DNA of 64,000 nucleotides from Procambarus clarkii. Lineage: Eukaryota; Arthropoda; Malacostraca; Decapoda; Cambaridae. The notes below the pieces were generated by a model, which saw only the letters and a list, made by a program, of their open reading frames with translations, searched no databases and was not told the origin of the DNA. The position numbers and the translations under genes are program-made. The DNA is taken from NCBI RefSeq assembly GCF_040958095.1, contig NC_091181.1, forward strand, positions 30,498,529 through 30,562,528, written 5' to 3'. The stretch's first letter is position 1. Every line of letters begins with the position of its first letter. Shown piece after piece: positions 22,001 to 30,738 of the stretch.

Positions 22001-23129
22001 TATTTGAGTCTCTCTAGTCCAATGAAGGTTGATTGTAACAAGCTGACCAAGCATAACACAAAAAACTGCACAGCATAATCCTCATATCTTGTCTTGTGTA
22101 AAACATCTTCCATCTTCATCCTCACCCAACCTGCCACTCAATCATGAAAGAGTAAGGGAGAGTGAGGTAGGGTGAAGGAGGGCAAGTATGTCCACCCTGC
22201 CCGCCAGGGCCAGTAAGGCTGTACTGACCTAGTTGTACTCGCCTAGCTATGCTTGCAGGGGTTGAAATTTGGCTCTTTGGTCCCGCATCTCGGCTGTTAA
22301 TCTAATTGACAGTTGGGGCCAATTGGGAACAGTTTACATTCAAAATGTAAGTGAATGAACAGCAGCATTGAAAATTAATTATACATTTTGTATTTTTAAA
22401 AACTGACCTTTATTATGAAAAGTTATCTTTGATTCATTTATGTAAGCCTTCAAGTTTAATTCAAATCAAGCCGTTAATTTGATGAGCCTTTACTAGTTTG
22501 GTTCTACTAGAAGACGATTTTACTCAAGACTATTGTAGATTATCCTAGCATGGGGCCCTATGTACCCACTTTTCACCTTCATCAAATCATTATACTTGCT
22601 GTACTCACTATGCTCTATGAAATCATACTTCTCCACTATATTCACTGTAGTTGTTACTGCACCCTGTACACCTGCCACTGTACTTGTTACTGCAAATCTG
22701 TACACCTCTGCCACTGTACTTGTTACCGCACCCTGTACACCTCTGCCACTGTCCTCTTGTTTTCACCTTCACCGCTACCTCTTCTACCTTATTTATTGTG
22801 CATTACTATATAGTGCATAATTTGGTAATGCAGTTGACAAATTGTAAATAATTTGCACTGTATTCTATTTTACTATATTGGTAACATATTTATGTACTGT
22901 ATTAAGTGTATTAAAGAAAATTGTTTTGTGGGAAATGGGACTGGGAATGTTATCCTTGATCAGCTATGATCAAAATGTATACTGTATAGTTAATAAGATA
23001 CAAATGTACACTTGGCCATAATTTACTTTTCTTCAACAGGTCGAATTTAACATCACAGAAGAAGAAGGTAGTGACTGTATATTTGTTGAGTGTGATGGTA
23101 TTGGGCATACCCCAATGAAAAGAAAATAG
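6205..23129 (+). CDS. RTCA: RNA 3'-terminal phosphate cyclase, ten coding exons
   Basis: The enzyme converts a 3'-phosphate at an RNA end to a 2',3'-cyclic phosphate in an ATP-dependent reaction through an adenylated histidine. It acts mainly in the nucleus and in RNA repair or splicing. Coding exons are 6205-6252, 8887-9004, 11015-11141, 12745-12868, 13830-13888, 15114-15258, 17947-18074, 18678-18831, 21829-21933 and 23040-23129. All introns are GT-AG and the phases join to 1098 bases, or 365 residues, matching the usual length of about 366. Motifs seen are EGGGQILR (15-22), [47 protein letters not shown] (159-169) and TDHTKTA with the expected nucleophile His323. The family signature normally has GGG where this gene has G-K-G (165-167). 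Rcl1-type paralogues lack the active histidine, so RTCA is the better name. Confidence 0.95.
6253..6745 (+). other. RTCA intron 1, 5' part without recognised repeat
   Basis: AT-rich intronic sequence. The rest of intron 1 (to 8886) is filled by LINE-C, SINE-C, LINE-A and a hairpin element. Nothing coding was seen here. Confidence 0.5.
6746..7060 (-). mobile_element. LINE-C 3' fragment
   Basis: On the plus strand it begins CCTGAATTTACCTGAGGGCC, the reverse complement of the family C 3' end. Degraded C-terminal RT follows, as at 3785-4430 (GACCTTTTGAAGAAG is shared by both). Confidence 0.7.
7130..8285 (+). mobile_element. LINE-C RT core, split by a SINE-C insertion
   Basis: The plus strand reads [20 protein letters not shown], then stops. 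After the SINE (7542-7838) it resumes as [20 protein letters not shown], the RT fingers region, and continues to GFVKNRSC and [11 protein letters not shown] just before the YxDD-bearing palm would follow. A poly-A tract (8022-8043) replaces the FKKG(S) codons, so the tract probably grew from an AAA-rich coding site. Truncated and non-functional. Confidence 0.8.
7542..7838 (+). mobile_element. SINE-C, tRNA-derived, inserted in LINE-C
   Basis: The head GTCTCCGTGGTGTAGTGGTA carries an A box (TGGTGTAGTGG). A B box, GGTTCGTATCC, follows. CTCGC and GCGAG form an anticodon-like stem with an oversized 10-base loop. The body includes the GCCCGAAACGCTACGCATAC box and the tail is CTTGTATATATC plus about 32 A. 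It interrupts the LINE-C reading frame, so it is the younger insertion. A second copy is inverted at 46376-46656. Confidence 0.85.
8286..8500. repeat. Foldback element, about 55-base arms
   Basis: The left arm at 8340-8395 (GGCATGATATATCAATGAGA ... GAGGTGAC) is the inverted match of the right arm at 8440-8496 (GTCACCTCATTG ... TCATTGATATATCATGCCA). A spacer of about 45 bases separates them. It sits exactly between LINE-C RT and a LINE-A C-terminus, so it bridges two unrelated LINE fragments. It has no coding potential and is MITE-like. Confidence 0.65.
8500..8690 (+). mobile_element. LINE-A ORF2 C-terminus and 3' end
   Basis: A 61-codon open stretch reads [20 protein letters not shown] and ends in SSHPVTTLR before TAG. 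The 3' terminus CATCCTGTAACTACACTTAGG then TAATTACACA follows. Unlike the other family A copies, this C-terminal frame is unbroken, so the copy is relatively young. Confidence 0.8.
8887..9004 (+). CDS. RTCA: RTCA exon 2
   Basis: The acceptor is TTTACAG. It opens with [12 protein letters not shown] and ends in [10 protein letters not shown] with one base carried over. The donor is GTAATT. It holds the Arg/His residues of the substrate-binding RAGR...PGLRPQHL block. Confidence 0.95.
9005..11014 (+). other. RTCA intron 2
   Basis: About 2 kb without a recognised element. Palindromic ACAGTACTGTACTGTA clusters recur (9095-9115, 9195-9215, 9318-9335). No exon-like open frame bounded by splice signals was found. 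Confidence 0.5.
11015..11141 (+). CDS. RTCA: RTCA exon 3
   Basis: The acceptor is TTTTTTCCAG and the donor is GTAAGT. It codes [19 protein letters not shown] and ends at ADTQTAG with two bases carried. It corresponds to the first insert region of the cyclase fold. Confidence 0.95.
11575..11662. repeat. Inverted pair of LINE-C snippets
   Basis: CTTCTGAAGATGAGGTCTCC and ATGCTTGGA are mirrored by TCCAAGCATG and AGACCTCATCTTCAGAAG across a spacer of about 25 bases. The arm sequence equals the LINE-C segment at 4229-4262. Confidence 0.7.
12302..12432 (-). mobile_element. SINE-A-related 3' module
   Basis: Plus strand TACCTTGAGGTTACCTTGAG and CCCCACGGCCCGGTCGTCGA match the module at 60875-60940, where it is joined to a SINE head. 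The head is missing here. Confidence 0.65.
12745..12868 (+). CDS. RTCA: RTCA exon 4
   Basis: The acceptor is CAATTTCAG and the donor is GTAAAG. It codes [16 protein letters not shown] and then [18 protein letters not shown], the strongly conserved core of the family. Ends in phase 0. Confidence 0.95.
13003..13090. repeat. (GT)n and (TA)n microsatellite in RTCA intron 4
   Basis: A short GT run is followed by about 22 TA units and a TAATATA-rich flank. It is simple-sequence DNA. Confidence 0.9.
13830..13888 (+). CDS. RTCA: RTCA exon 5
   Basis: A short 59-base exon after TTTTTTCAG, coding [19 protein letters not shown] with two bases of an Arg codon carried. The donor is GTAAAG. Confidence 0.92.
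14158..14350 (-). mobile_element. SINE-B copy, inverted
   Basis: On the minus strand a B-box-like GGTTTAAATCC precedes AAATGGATGGGCAAGTTTCC, CACCTAGCAGTAAATAGGTG and TTGCATCCTGGGGAGGCTCA, in the same order as the copy at 5285-5500. It lies in RTCA intron 5. Confidence 0.65.
15114..15258 (+). CDS. RTCA: RTCA exon 6, signature block
   Basis: The acceptor is CATTCCAG and the donor is GTAATA. It codes the family signature as [11 protein letters not shown], where the middle glycine of the usual GGG is lysine (codon AAA). [19 protein letters not shown] follows. The frame is otherwise clean. Confidence 0.94.
15259..16235 (+). other. RTCA intron 6, unassigned part
   Basis: AT-rich, with no recognised element. 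The exon 6 frame runs on 103 codons past the donor before a stop, but the conserved protein continues at exon 7, so that extension is chance. Confidence 0.5.
16236..17700 (-). mobile_element. LINE-A fragment split by a TTAA element
   Basis: Two parts, 16236-16649 and 17347-17700, are contiguous in the family A copy at 830-1560. The left part codes the C-terminus ([20 protein letters not shown]). The right part codes the palm-to-thumb stretch with [19 protein letters not shown]. The copy reads TTAA at the junction, which is the insertion site of the element at 16650-17346. Confidence 0.85.
16650..17346. mobile_element. Non-autonomous piggyBac-like element (TTAA target)
   Basis: A TTAA duplicate flanks both ends (16646-16649 and 17347-17350), and the surrounding LINE-A sequence has a single TTAA at that point. 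The ends are CACTTTTGTTCC on the left and the complement of CACTTTCGTGTTC on the right. TTAA targeting and duplication are the hallmark of piggyBac. No transposase frame is present. The interior holds two diverged direct repeats of about 190 bases: GGACCTTGTATGCATATATT near 16964 and GGACCTTATATGCATATACT near 17153. Confidence 0.75.
17947..18074 (+). CDS. RTCA: RTCA exon 7
   Basis: The acceptor is CATTTCCCAG. It codes [18 protein letters not shown] and ends at VGNGSGI plus two bases. The donor must be GTAGGT at 18075, because the alternative GT at 18079 would read through a TAG. Confidence 0.93.
18678..18831 (+). CDS. RTCA: RTCA exon 8
   Basis: The acceptor is GCTGCCAAG, a weak pyrimidine tract with AAG instead of CAG. 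It codes [20 protein letters not shown] and ends DKYSQDQ in phase 0. The donor is GTCAGT. Confidence 0.92.
19068..19320 (-). mobile_element. LINE-C 3' fragment
   Basis: Plus strand begins TTTACCTGAATTTACCTGAG, the reverse of the family C terminus. The AGGAAGCCAGAGGCTTGTCA box and the CATGGGTTTATAACATTGTG segment, both shared with 3960 and 6940, follow. Confidence 0.75.
19500..19875. repeat. Minisatellite, 51-base unit, about 7 copies
   Basis: Units share GACAGGGAAGGCAAGTGAAT and GAGATGGGTATGGTGTATGC. The unit is divisible by three, so long repetitive frames appear on the minus strand (for example 19418-20008). They are a by-product, not genes. It lies in RTCA intron 8. Confidence 0.9.
20503..21314 (-). 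mobile_element. pogo/Tigger deletion derivative with intact TIRs
   Basis: The termini are mirror images: CAGTGGTACCTTCGTTTAC at 20503 and its complement ending GGTACCACTG at 21314. TA lies on both sides (20501-20502 and 21315-21316), the pogo target duplication. On the minus strand the left end codes the transposase N-terminus ([12 protein letters not shown], 21050-21016). The right end codes the C-terminus ([12 protein letters not shown] ... [11 protein letters not shown], 20900-20770). The catalytic middle is deleted. It is non-autonomous and sits in RTCA intron 8. Confidence 0.85.
21380..21408. repeat. Poly-A tract
   Basis: About 26 A after CCCCACAAACC. It may be the tail of a lost retroelement. 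Confidence 0.7.
21829..21933 (+). CDS. RTCA: RTCA exon 9, catalytic histidine
   Basis: The acceptor is ACCATTAG and the donor is GTAAGT; phase 0 at both ends. It codes [20 protein letters not shown] and then [15 protein letters not shown]. His323 in the HTKTA motif aligns with the adenylated histidine of the family (the His of LHTQTA in vertebrate RTCA). Confidence 0.94.
22222..22335 (-). mobile_element. LINE-B 3' end fragment
   Basis: Plus strand CTAGTTGTACTCGCCTAGCT, GCAGGGGTTGAAATTTGGCT and TTTGGTCCCGCATCTCGGCT form the conserved family B 3' UTR read in reverse. Confidence 0.75.
22640..22760. repeat. Short tandem repeat, about 37-base unit, 3 copies
   Basis: CCACTGTACTTGTTACTGC and CACCCTGTACACCT alternate three times in RTCA intron 9. 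The frames at 22550-22851 come from it. Confidence 0.8.
23040..23129 (+). CDS. RTCA: RTCA exon 10, C-terminus and stop
   Basis: The acceptor is CTTCAACAG. It codes [20 protein letters not shown] and ends IGHTPMKRK before TAG. The CDGIG segment corresponds to the ECQGIG end of vertebrate RTCA. Confidence 0.93.
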   Translation, partial: VEFNITEEEGSDCIFVECDGIGHTPMKRK

Positions 23130-23875
23130 TAAATTGGTTATATATATATATACAGTATATATATATGTATATGTGTGTGTATTTATCTTTGTTTAGTCAT
23201 GCATTTGATGGTTATCGGTTGTTATAGCTACCTTTATTGACCACCGTAATTTCATTCAGTGGATTTTGTCCTTAAATGTATTAAGTATTTTGCACGGCTG
23301 GTGCAAAATACTGGTTCGTATGGAGTCATCTCGCATTGTAGTGTAATTGTTTTAGTTTTTTCTAGTGCCATAATCCCAGAATAGTTCAGTACTGAAATCT
23401 TGTGTATATTAACACAAGTTTGTTTGGCTCAAAGATGGCTCAATATTTATTTCTGGGTTTACCTTTATTGAGATTTTTATGCACAGACAAAAATTGATAA
23501 ACTGATGCTGTTATTCTTCTTTCAACAGTATTTAATTTGTTGTATTAATCAAATTTAATACAATTGTAAAATTGGTTTATTCGTAATTTGTGTATTAGTT
23601 GTAGTGACGTAGGCTACTCTAGCACCGACAATAATGTGAGCAGTTTTCAGGTCCAGTATTACTTGTAATTTGTAACATATGATTTTGACTTTTATAATTT
23701 TATAATTTTACAACATTAAAAACAAACACTAACATTAAGATGCTTCCATCAAATTTTCTTAGTGAACACTTGTCATAGATAGTGCTGCTTCCCAAGGTCT
23801 TTCACATTTCAGATATTACTCTGGAAAGCCATTGTTTAAAAGAAAATTGTCAATAAATGATAATCCGTATTTTTG
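23130..23875 (+). other. RTCA 3' UTR with poly(A) signal
   Basis: The first clear AATAAA after the stop is at 23852-23857, which would give a 3' UTR of about 740 bases. A TA repeat lies at 23140-23170. Transcript ends cannot be read from DNA, so the length is inferred. Confidence 0.5.
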
Positions 23876-23883
23876 TTTTACAG

Positions 23884-23963
23884 ATTCATAGCGATATTGA
23901 AAGTGGTTTAGGAATAAAGTGTGCAAATTTGTATAAAACACAAAGCTATGCATTGTACGATTG
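23884..23963 (+). other. Exon-like segment downstream of RTCA
   Basis: It is bounded by TTTTGTTTTACAG and a strong donor TTG/GTAAGTG. The only open frame starts in phase 0 and reads IHSDIESGLGIKCANLYKTQ, then SYALYDW. RTCA exon 9 ends in phase 0, so exon 9 could splice here in frame and skip exon 10. It could also be an exon of another gene or chance. The protein piece is not recognised. Confidence 0.3.
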
Positions 23964-24524
23964 GTAAGTGATATTGCATTTTAATATTTCAAAGAGGAAA
24001 TTGTAAAATAGTGGAATTAAACATAACTTTTCTTGGAATAAAAAGACAGTAAGTCACTTGACAAACAGTAAGTCACTGTCATTGGAAATTACTGTGTTGC
24101 AATAAATTTTTGCAAGCTGACCAAGCACATTTTTTGTATATGCTTTTGTGTTGCATCCTTCCTTGTGTTAATTGTATAATGCTTGAAATTTTGATTACCT
24201 GGGCGTCGTAAAGGCTCGGCTACTATGATTAGCCATGTTATATATTCTGTAGTGCTGTGATGTTCCTTCTGCTCTAAGTACTTAGTATGGTACATCATCA
24301 CTAGTTAATGGTTCAGTTATACAATTATTTTCTATTTAAACTATTTTAAATAGAAAATTATTTTAAACTAGGAATGTTATGCTTTTAATAATTGTCTACA
24401 GGAAGCTAGAAATGTTTAAAGCTTTCTTCAGGAGGGCCTTAGTTGTTCTGGGCATTATCTTTTAGCATTCTATTTCTACCATTCATGCTGTGAAGGATAG
24501 CATAGTGCTAATATACTCACTGTA

Positions 24525-25410
24525 TAAGTGCAGCTAATTAGTGCAACTGCTCACTTAGTTGTGCTCTTTGGTCCTGCCTCTCAACCATCAATCTATTGGT
24601 GTACAGGTTCCTGAGCCTATTGGGTTCTTATCATATCTACATTTAAGACTGTGTATGTAGTTGGCCTCCACCACATCACTTCCTAATGCATTCCATTAGT
24701 TAACTGCTCTGACAATGATCAAATTCTTTCTAATGTGTCTGGCTCATTTGGGTACTAAGTTTCCACCTGTGTCCCATTGTTCCAATACCACCCATGCTAA
24801 ATACCAATAGTTTCTTTATCTACCATGTCAATTCCTGTGAGAATTTTGTAGGTGGTAATCATGTCTCTCCTAACTCTTGTCTTCCAGTGACATGAAGTTT
24901 AATTCGAGTAGTCTTTCCTCATAGCTCATACCCCTCAGCTTGGGAAATAATTCTGGTAGGCTACCTCTGAACTTTTTCTAATTTCATCTTGTGTTTGACT
25001 ACGTATGGACTCCATGCTGGTGCATACTCCAGGATTGGTCTGACATAAAAGGTATACAATGTTCTAAATGATTCCGTATAATGTACAAGTTTCTAAAGGC
25101 AGTTCATATGTTGGGCCAGCCTTGCATTTGCTGCTGATGATATCCTATTGATGTAGGCTTAGGGGACAGGTTGGGCATATCAACCACTAGATCTCTCTCT
25201 CTCTCTTTCCAATTTCTAAAGGATTTCATCTCTGTTGATACCTTGTGTACGGCCTCCTGCTCCCTACACCTATTTTCATTACTTTATACTTGCTTGAGTT
25301 AAACTCTAGTAGCCATATGTTGGCCCATTCCATCAGTTTGTCCAGGTCATCTTGTAGTCTCTTACTGTCCTCCTCTGTCATAATCCTTCTCCTCATCAGC
25401 AAACTTTGAG
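24525..25410 (-). mobile_element. LINE-B fragment, RT C-terminal half and 3' end
   Basis: Read on minus, the order matches the better copy at 62360-63360: the KLMEWANI-type segment near 25330, the VYARLGNIR-equivalent near 25130, the TRPILEYAPAWSPY-equivalent near 25010, and the 3' box GCCTCTCAACC at 24580. Stops and frameshifts are frequent. Confidence 0.8.
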
Positions 25411-25639
25411 AGGAATGAGTGTGTGGCCAGAGGTTGATGTATACATCCTATAGTGTGTCAATGAGGATTGGCAGACATCTACTAATGTCTGCAATTTTAG
25501 CGATAAACTCTGCCACTCTTGCAGTCATACAGTTTTCTCCATGTCATTTATGCTTGATCACATTAACAAATTGTTTATTTCTTCTGTATTTCTCATCATT
25601 GTGGTAACTTGGTTAGGCTATATTATGGATATTTTTATT

Positions 25640-26065
25640 TTATTTTACCAGGTGGCACCTAGACTTCTCGGTTAAGAGTTATGGACTCCCAATAACTAGA
25701 CATTTGAATGTTGGCTGTTCTTCAGCTTAGCAGATACAAGACAGTTTAATTTTGCTGGGATCCGTGTCATTTTTGTTGTTGCTTCCAACAATCTTGTGGA
25801 TGTTGCTGCTAAAGAAGCCATTTGTGCCTGTCTTGTCTCCCAGAAATGAATTCTTTACTTATATTACTACTGTCATTCATAAATAATCTGCAACTGTTTG
25901 AGAGAAAGATGGTTAGCTATTCTTAGTAGCAAATTATGTACTATTAAGTTTGGGCTATCTCCATGGCTTTACTCCTGTCACTGGCACAGGAAAGAAGAAA
26001 GGTCTCTGGCATGGTAACATATTGGCCACACAAGATTGACTAGGTGCCAGTGCTTCATGACTGAT
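25640..26065 (+). mobile_element. LINE-E RNase H remnant, highly diverged
   Basis: A broken frame reads FNFAGIRVIF, then AAKEAICACLVSQK, matching the end of the RNase H domain in the LINE-E copies at 36550 and 41270. It is the oldest-looking of the three family E copies here. Confidence 0.6.
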
Positions 26066-26350
26066 TTGGCCTAGGTTTGTATCCTGACCAGGGAGGATTG
26101 ACTAGATGCTAGTCCATACCTTTGCAAACAAATCCTTAACTGTTTGCTTCTATTCATCCAGCAGTAATTGGGTACTGTACTTGGTTGTTAACCACTTGGT
26201 ATGTATTGTTCCATTGGCATCTAGTGGGTAAGGTTTGTCATTAGCTATTGGAAAGGAAGCCTTTCAGCATGCTAACAGGAGTCAAAAATCACCTGTTCCT
26301 GTACCCACCTGTGTGTAAACCAAAAAAAAAAAAATAAAAAAAAAAAACTT
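26066..26350 (+). mobile_element. Diverged tRNA-derived SINE with A-rich tail
   Basis: A B-box-like GGTTTGTATCC is followed by CCAGGGAGGATTGACTAGAT, the same wording as the SINE-C head-body junction (GGCCGGGGAGGATTTACTGG). The tail has about 25 A with one T. It is a separate subfamily or an old SINE-C. Confidence 0.5.
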
Positions 26351-26359
26351 TGGGGCACT

Positions 26360-27440
26360 TGATGAAACAGATCTGATGCATTTTGCTATCAGAATTGCAT
26401 TGTCCCACTTCATTGATCATCTTTTGAAATGCCTTAATTTTCAGAACAGAATTGTAGGGAAGTCTACTAGTCCCTTGATGAGTTAAGGGACATTTACAGC
26501 CACATCATCATGCAGGAGCTTGGCATTTACTGTTTCTGTTGAAAATTGTGAAATCTTTGCCTCTTAATAACATGATAGACTAACTAAAGAGCCTGCTGTT
26601 CATTGTTAGGAAAGTTGAAGAGGTAAACTTAATTTACAAATGCAGTATTTTCAATTTTTACCTGTATATTAACTGCCTTTATTCTGTAATATAATATGTA
26701 TATATTGTGTATAATATATTTAATCAAAGTTTAAAATGAAGGTCAGTTGGATATGAACACTTATTAAATATGCTGTACCGTGTCTTTATGTTGACAAGTT
26801 TATAAGGTGCATGTACAGTATGAGGTTTGTTGTAAGTTGCAGAACAATAAAAACAAAACAAAAAAAAGTTTTTCCTTCAGTAGAGGTGAACACCAGCCTA
26901 ATACTAGAATGGTGGTGCATTATCATAAATACAATTAAGACATCCCTTGTCTTGATTAAACTGGGTTGTCTGCCGGCATGGATGGTGAACAGGTTTTCTG
27001 ACATGGAGGTAAACTAAATTCTTTGAAACTCAAAAATTTAGTGAGTAATCATTGAACACAAGAAACTGTACCAGGAAGATTAACGCCCCCATTTCTCGAG
27101 AGGGTGGCGAGAGGGCATTGGTGTCCCACCCATGGGTAGGAGGGGGGTGGTGCTTGCTCCCTTTTGCCCGAGTTATGGTACACAGGCAAAAATACAGTCA
27201 ATGTGTGTTTACTGTGCTTGGGAGACCCTATATATTGCCTATGCCCCTTCATCTGGTAGTTGAGCCTACCCTGTGGGGAAACCAACCTGTCCTCAGGATA
27301 CCATAGTACTTGTCACATAATGCTCATAGTTCCTTTTCTGCTAATGTTCACAGTTTCCATGTAGTATATTTACAGTTATTATCTATCAGCAGGCACCAGC
27401 CCTTCCTCACATACCATAGTACCCGTCCCATCGGCTTGAC
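26360..27440. other. Unassigned non-coding stretch
   Basis: AT-rich, with frames no longer than 84 codons on either strand. None has a recognisable motif or paired splice signals. Confidence 0.4.
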
Positions 27441-28463
27441 AGCAGAATAGTCTGCTCAAATTGCTCAAATACTTTACATTAGACATATTTAAAGCTCAAG
27501 TGAAGATATATATGTTTTTATAGTGGCGTTCAGTAGCTTTTCGGTCATGGAGTGCAGACGCCTACGCACTTGCCAGTATGTTGTGTAATTAACAAAGATA
27601 CGCTAATAAAGCTTAAAATATTACATGCCTCCAGAAAGACAGAGCTATAATCGTTATTGTGAGTGCATCAAAGAAAATATATCATGTTTGGAGACCAATG
27701 ATATAGCAATTTTAATTTAAGCTTCGAGTCCCGCCCGGTCGAGAGAGATGGGGCGACTCTTGCCCCATCTATTGGAGATTCTGTCCACTAAAGACCCAAA
27801 GCTACTCAAACCTTCCTAGCATTACGTAAGCAATGAAGTAATATGGTATATTTACTCACTATAATGTGGATGCTGGATGCACAAAATGAGAAAACATAAT
27901 TTTACTCTGAAAAAATATCATTTTATAACAAAATAAGATGTAAATATGTAATATCAAAGGAAGTCGATGGTCCAAGCAACAATATCGTGGAGCGACTTAT
28001 CCAAGATATATTGCTCTCTGGAAAGTGTTTGTTGGCATATCAACCTTCTGTACACAGTGATCCAGTCGTCGAACTAATCTGCTCAAATTATCGCAAATTT
28101 AATTTATGATGTTAACAAGTAGAATGCGTATTTTTAATCAAATCTAACGATATTAACAAGTAGAATGCGTATTTTTAATCAAATCTAACGATATTAACAA
28201 GTAGAATGCGTATTTTTAATCAAATCTAACATAACTAGCCAGAAAACGTTAAAGATTATTTCAAAATACATGGTTGGAAGTTAAATCAACTCCATAGAAC
28301 AATATTTTTGTTATAGATACTAATCGTTATTTGTTGGTATGCGTTCGCTACTTAAACTATCATGTACTGTATTTATGTAAAATCTCCCTGTTTCTTCGGA
28401 CATGGAACACGGAACCTTACACGCTCTCTGATTTACTGTTTAATAGAGATTCACAAATAAGCT

Positions 28464-28496
<33 letters not shown>

Positions 28497-28690
28497 AGAT
28501 ATATACAAGAGTTGTTACATTCTTGTATGATTGTATACGTTTTCAAAAAGGCAGTGACAAAGTCAATTTTGCATTTTAATCACAGAGATTAGATCTTAGT
28601 GAGAGAGGAAAGATATTCATATTTTAAAGAAGGATTTTTGAGCCATCGCTCTCCCTATCGATAGAAACTAACTTTTTTTTTTGTTATTAT
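27440..28690 (-). repeat. Inverted partner of the 46.9-48.2 kb block
   Basis: Several anchors match the plus-strand block in reverse order: GTGGCGTTCAGTAGCTTTTC near 27520, TTGGCATATCAACCTTCTGT near 28035, CTTACACGCTCTCTGATT near 28417 and GCTCTCCCTATCGATAG near 28648. Inside, a 41-base unit (GATATTAACAAGTAGAATGC ...) is repeated three times at 28108-28230, where the partner has one. A SINE-C tail fragment with T32 interrupts it at 28468-28545. Confidence 0.75.
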
Positions 28691-28699
28691 TAACAAGCT

Positions 28700-29095
28700 T
28701 AGGTATACACAGTAATGTGCTGCTACCCTATTCTATAAGAAAGATTACACAGTGTATATCAAAAACTAGATATAAGTTCATTAAATATTCCCATCTCACA
28801 GGATGGTTAGTTATACATGGAATCAGGGGATAAAATACCAGACTCAATAAAAAAAAAATCAACTGTGACTAACAAGAACACCACTTACGGGCTATTCATG
28901 CCCGTGCTACCTTTTGGGTGGCTTAATCCTCATCAATCAATCACAAGAAACAAGGGATACATCTCCCGTCACGCAGGGTCCAGTCGCACCTCCACAGATC
29001 TCCAGTATCATCTATTGATACTGTTAATGGTTCAAGAGGACTACCACTTACGGGCCTACCTCAAGGTAACAATCAGGTGAGAACATAAAATATAA
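28700..29095 (-). repeat. Retroelement 3' UTR-like repeat
   Basis: Boxes CACTTACGGGCTATTCATGC and GGGTGGCTTAATCCTCATCA, followed by CCACTTACGGGCCTACCTCA, give two short direct repeats of CACTTACGGGC about 160 bases apart. No coding sequence is present. Confidence 0.4.
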
Positions 29096-29099
29096 GGCT

Positions 29100-29995
29100 G
29101 ATCTATTAGCCTCCGTTAGCAAAATCCGGGTACAGCATAAGAATATCTTCCAATATTCCTAAGTGTATGAAGTAATTACAGAGTTCAAAGTACCTTATAC
29201 CATTTGGTCTGAAGTCACTTATAACAGGGCAATCACAGATATAGTGTTGGTGAGTATGTCCCAGCTCTTGTTCACATAGTTTACAATTGGAATATTCACC
29301 ATTGGGGGCTATTCATTACCTGCAGCCACCTGCGATACATATCGATATCCTAGCCTAATTCTGGCAATTACAATGTCACACTGTCATTGTGACACTAGTG
29401 GAAGTTTTATGCTGTCCGTTCATATAATTCTCGATTCTAAACATGTTTACTTAGTTTAGTTCATTAATTATGCACCCCATATATCATCTTGTGGGCGGTA
29501 GTGGAAAAGGTTACAGAGGCACATAAACATTTCATAGCTCTTTATACTCTTGCTTTCTGGCTTTTGTGTGTCAGTGACTGCTCTTCTGTCTTCCCTAATT
29601 TCCTAAAATATTGCGGCTTTGACAGAAGAGATTGGAATGCCCATATCCCACTCAACTTCAGGCTTATCACATTCAGTTTTAGCTGCCTTGTTTGTGTCAT
29701 CATGCTGGACAACTATATGAGAAGGTATCCATACAAATGAGACTTTGAAACTCCTACTGTTTGCAATAATAATGTTGTTTATAATGGAAGTTACAACTAC
29801 AACCTTTTGAAGATCAATGCTAATTTTATCTAGATAATGTAATAAACGAAAGTTTTCTATGTCAACAGAAAGGCAGAAATATAAGCTACACTTTAAATAC
29901 TTGTCATAAATATAACTGAAGTGAAAGCGAAGATATATGCATTTGATACTGTACAGTTTCTTGATGGCTTGCTCTAAGAGTGTGAAGCCCTTCAC
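29100..29995 (-). mobile_element. LINE-D, RNase H domain and C-terminal zinc-knuckle region
   Basis: On minus, 29995-29603 encodes a decayed RNase H end: FVWIPSHIVVQHDDTNKAAK, then PEVEWDMGIPISSVKAAIF. Downstream (29300-29230) a CKLCEQELGHTHQHYICDCP segment resembles the C-x2-C/H-C zinc motif that closes I-like LINE ORF2 proteins. The 3' part GGTGCATAATTAATGAAC matches the fragment at 49230-49360. The aspartate and glutamate of the RNase H core are not visible, so it is dead. Confidence 0.75.
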
Positions 29996-30423
29996 ACCAG
30001 CCTATAAATTGTGTAATTTATTTCCATATATGCTAATTAACCTTAAAATCTATATGTCAGAAGGAAGGAAGATGTAGACGTTTATGTGACAACATTTCAA
30101 AAAATATCTCTCTCTTTAAAGTTAAATAATACAATCCTATCGCCGGTGTCCGGACACATGAAAGCTACTTAGGTATCAGTGGCCAGCCAGGTGGAGATCA
30201 CAGGCTGTACAATACTGATAAATTATGTAATTCACAGAGATACGTTGATAAATATTAATGTTTTATATTTTATTAAAAATACAGATATATACTTTGTTTC
30301 ATACGTTAAATGTAACAATATTTCAGTATATATTATATAAGCATAGTATATATAATTCAGTATATACAATATATAATAAGAGTGTCAGACCACGGAGGAA
30401 GAATTGAAACAGGAATTTCCTTT

Positions 30424-30496
30424 AGTACTTTCTTATATTAATACATCTTCAGAGCGAACCATTCCTTCTGAAGATGTATTAATATACGAAAGTACT
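30424..30496. repeat. Inverted repeat, 30-base arms
   Basis: AGTACTTTCTTATATTAATA and CATCTTCAGA are mirrored by TCTGAAGATG and TATTAATATACGAAAGTACT across a 12-base spacer. It is a hairpin-capable element; no family assigned. Confidence 0.75.
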
Positions 30497-30658
30497 TAGA
30501 GCATTCTATTGTGGTTTTAATATTGAACAATTATACATATACGAAACAGACAAATCTGGTGTCCGAAATAGTAAAAATATTAGTGTGCGATGTGATCAAT
30601 GTAAGGGGGATATTGGGTGTGCCTCGTATCCCCTACAACAACAAGAAGTTCGAGAGCG

Positions 30659-30738
30659 ATGAGGCCGCCACCTACTAGCTTCAGGATGTCGTCGAATCTA
30701 AATCAACAATATACTACCGCCGCTACTTTCTCGGAAAC
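30659..30738 (+). CDS. Candidate small gene, exon 1
   Basis: In-frame ATGs lie at 30659 and 30686. The frame is open back to a TAA at 30602. It ends GAA-AC at donor GTAAGT and carries two bases. Confidence 0.4.
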
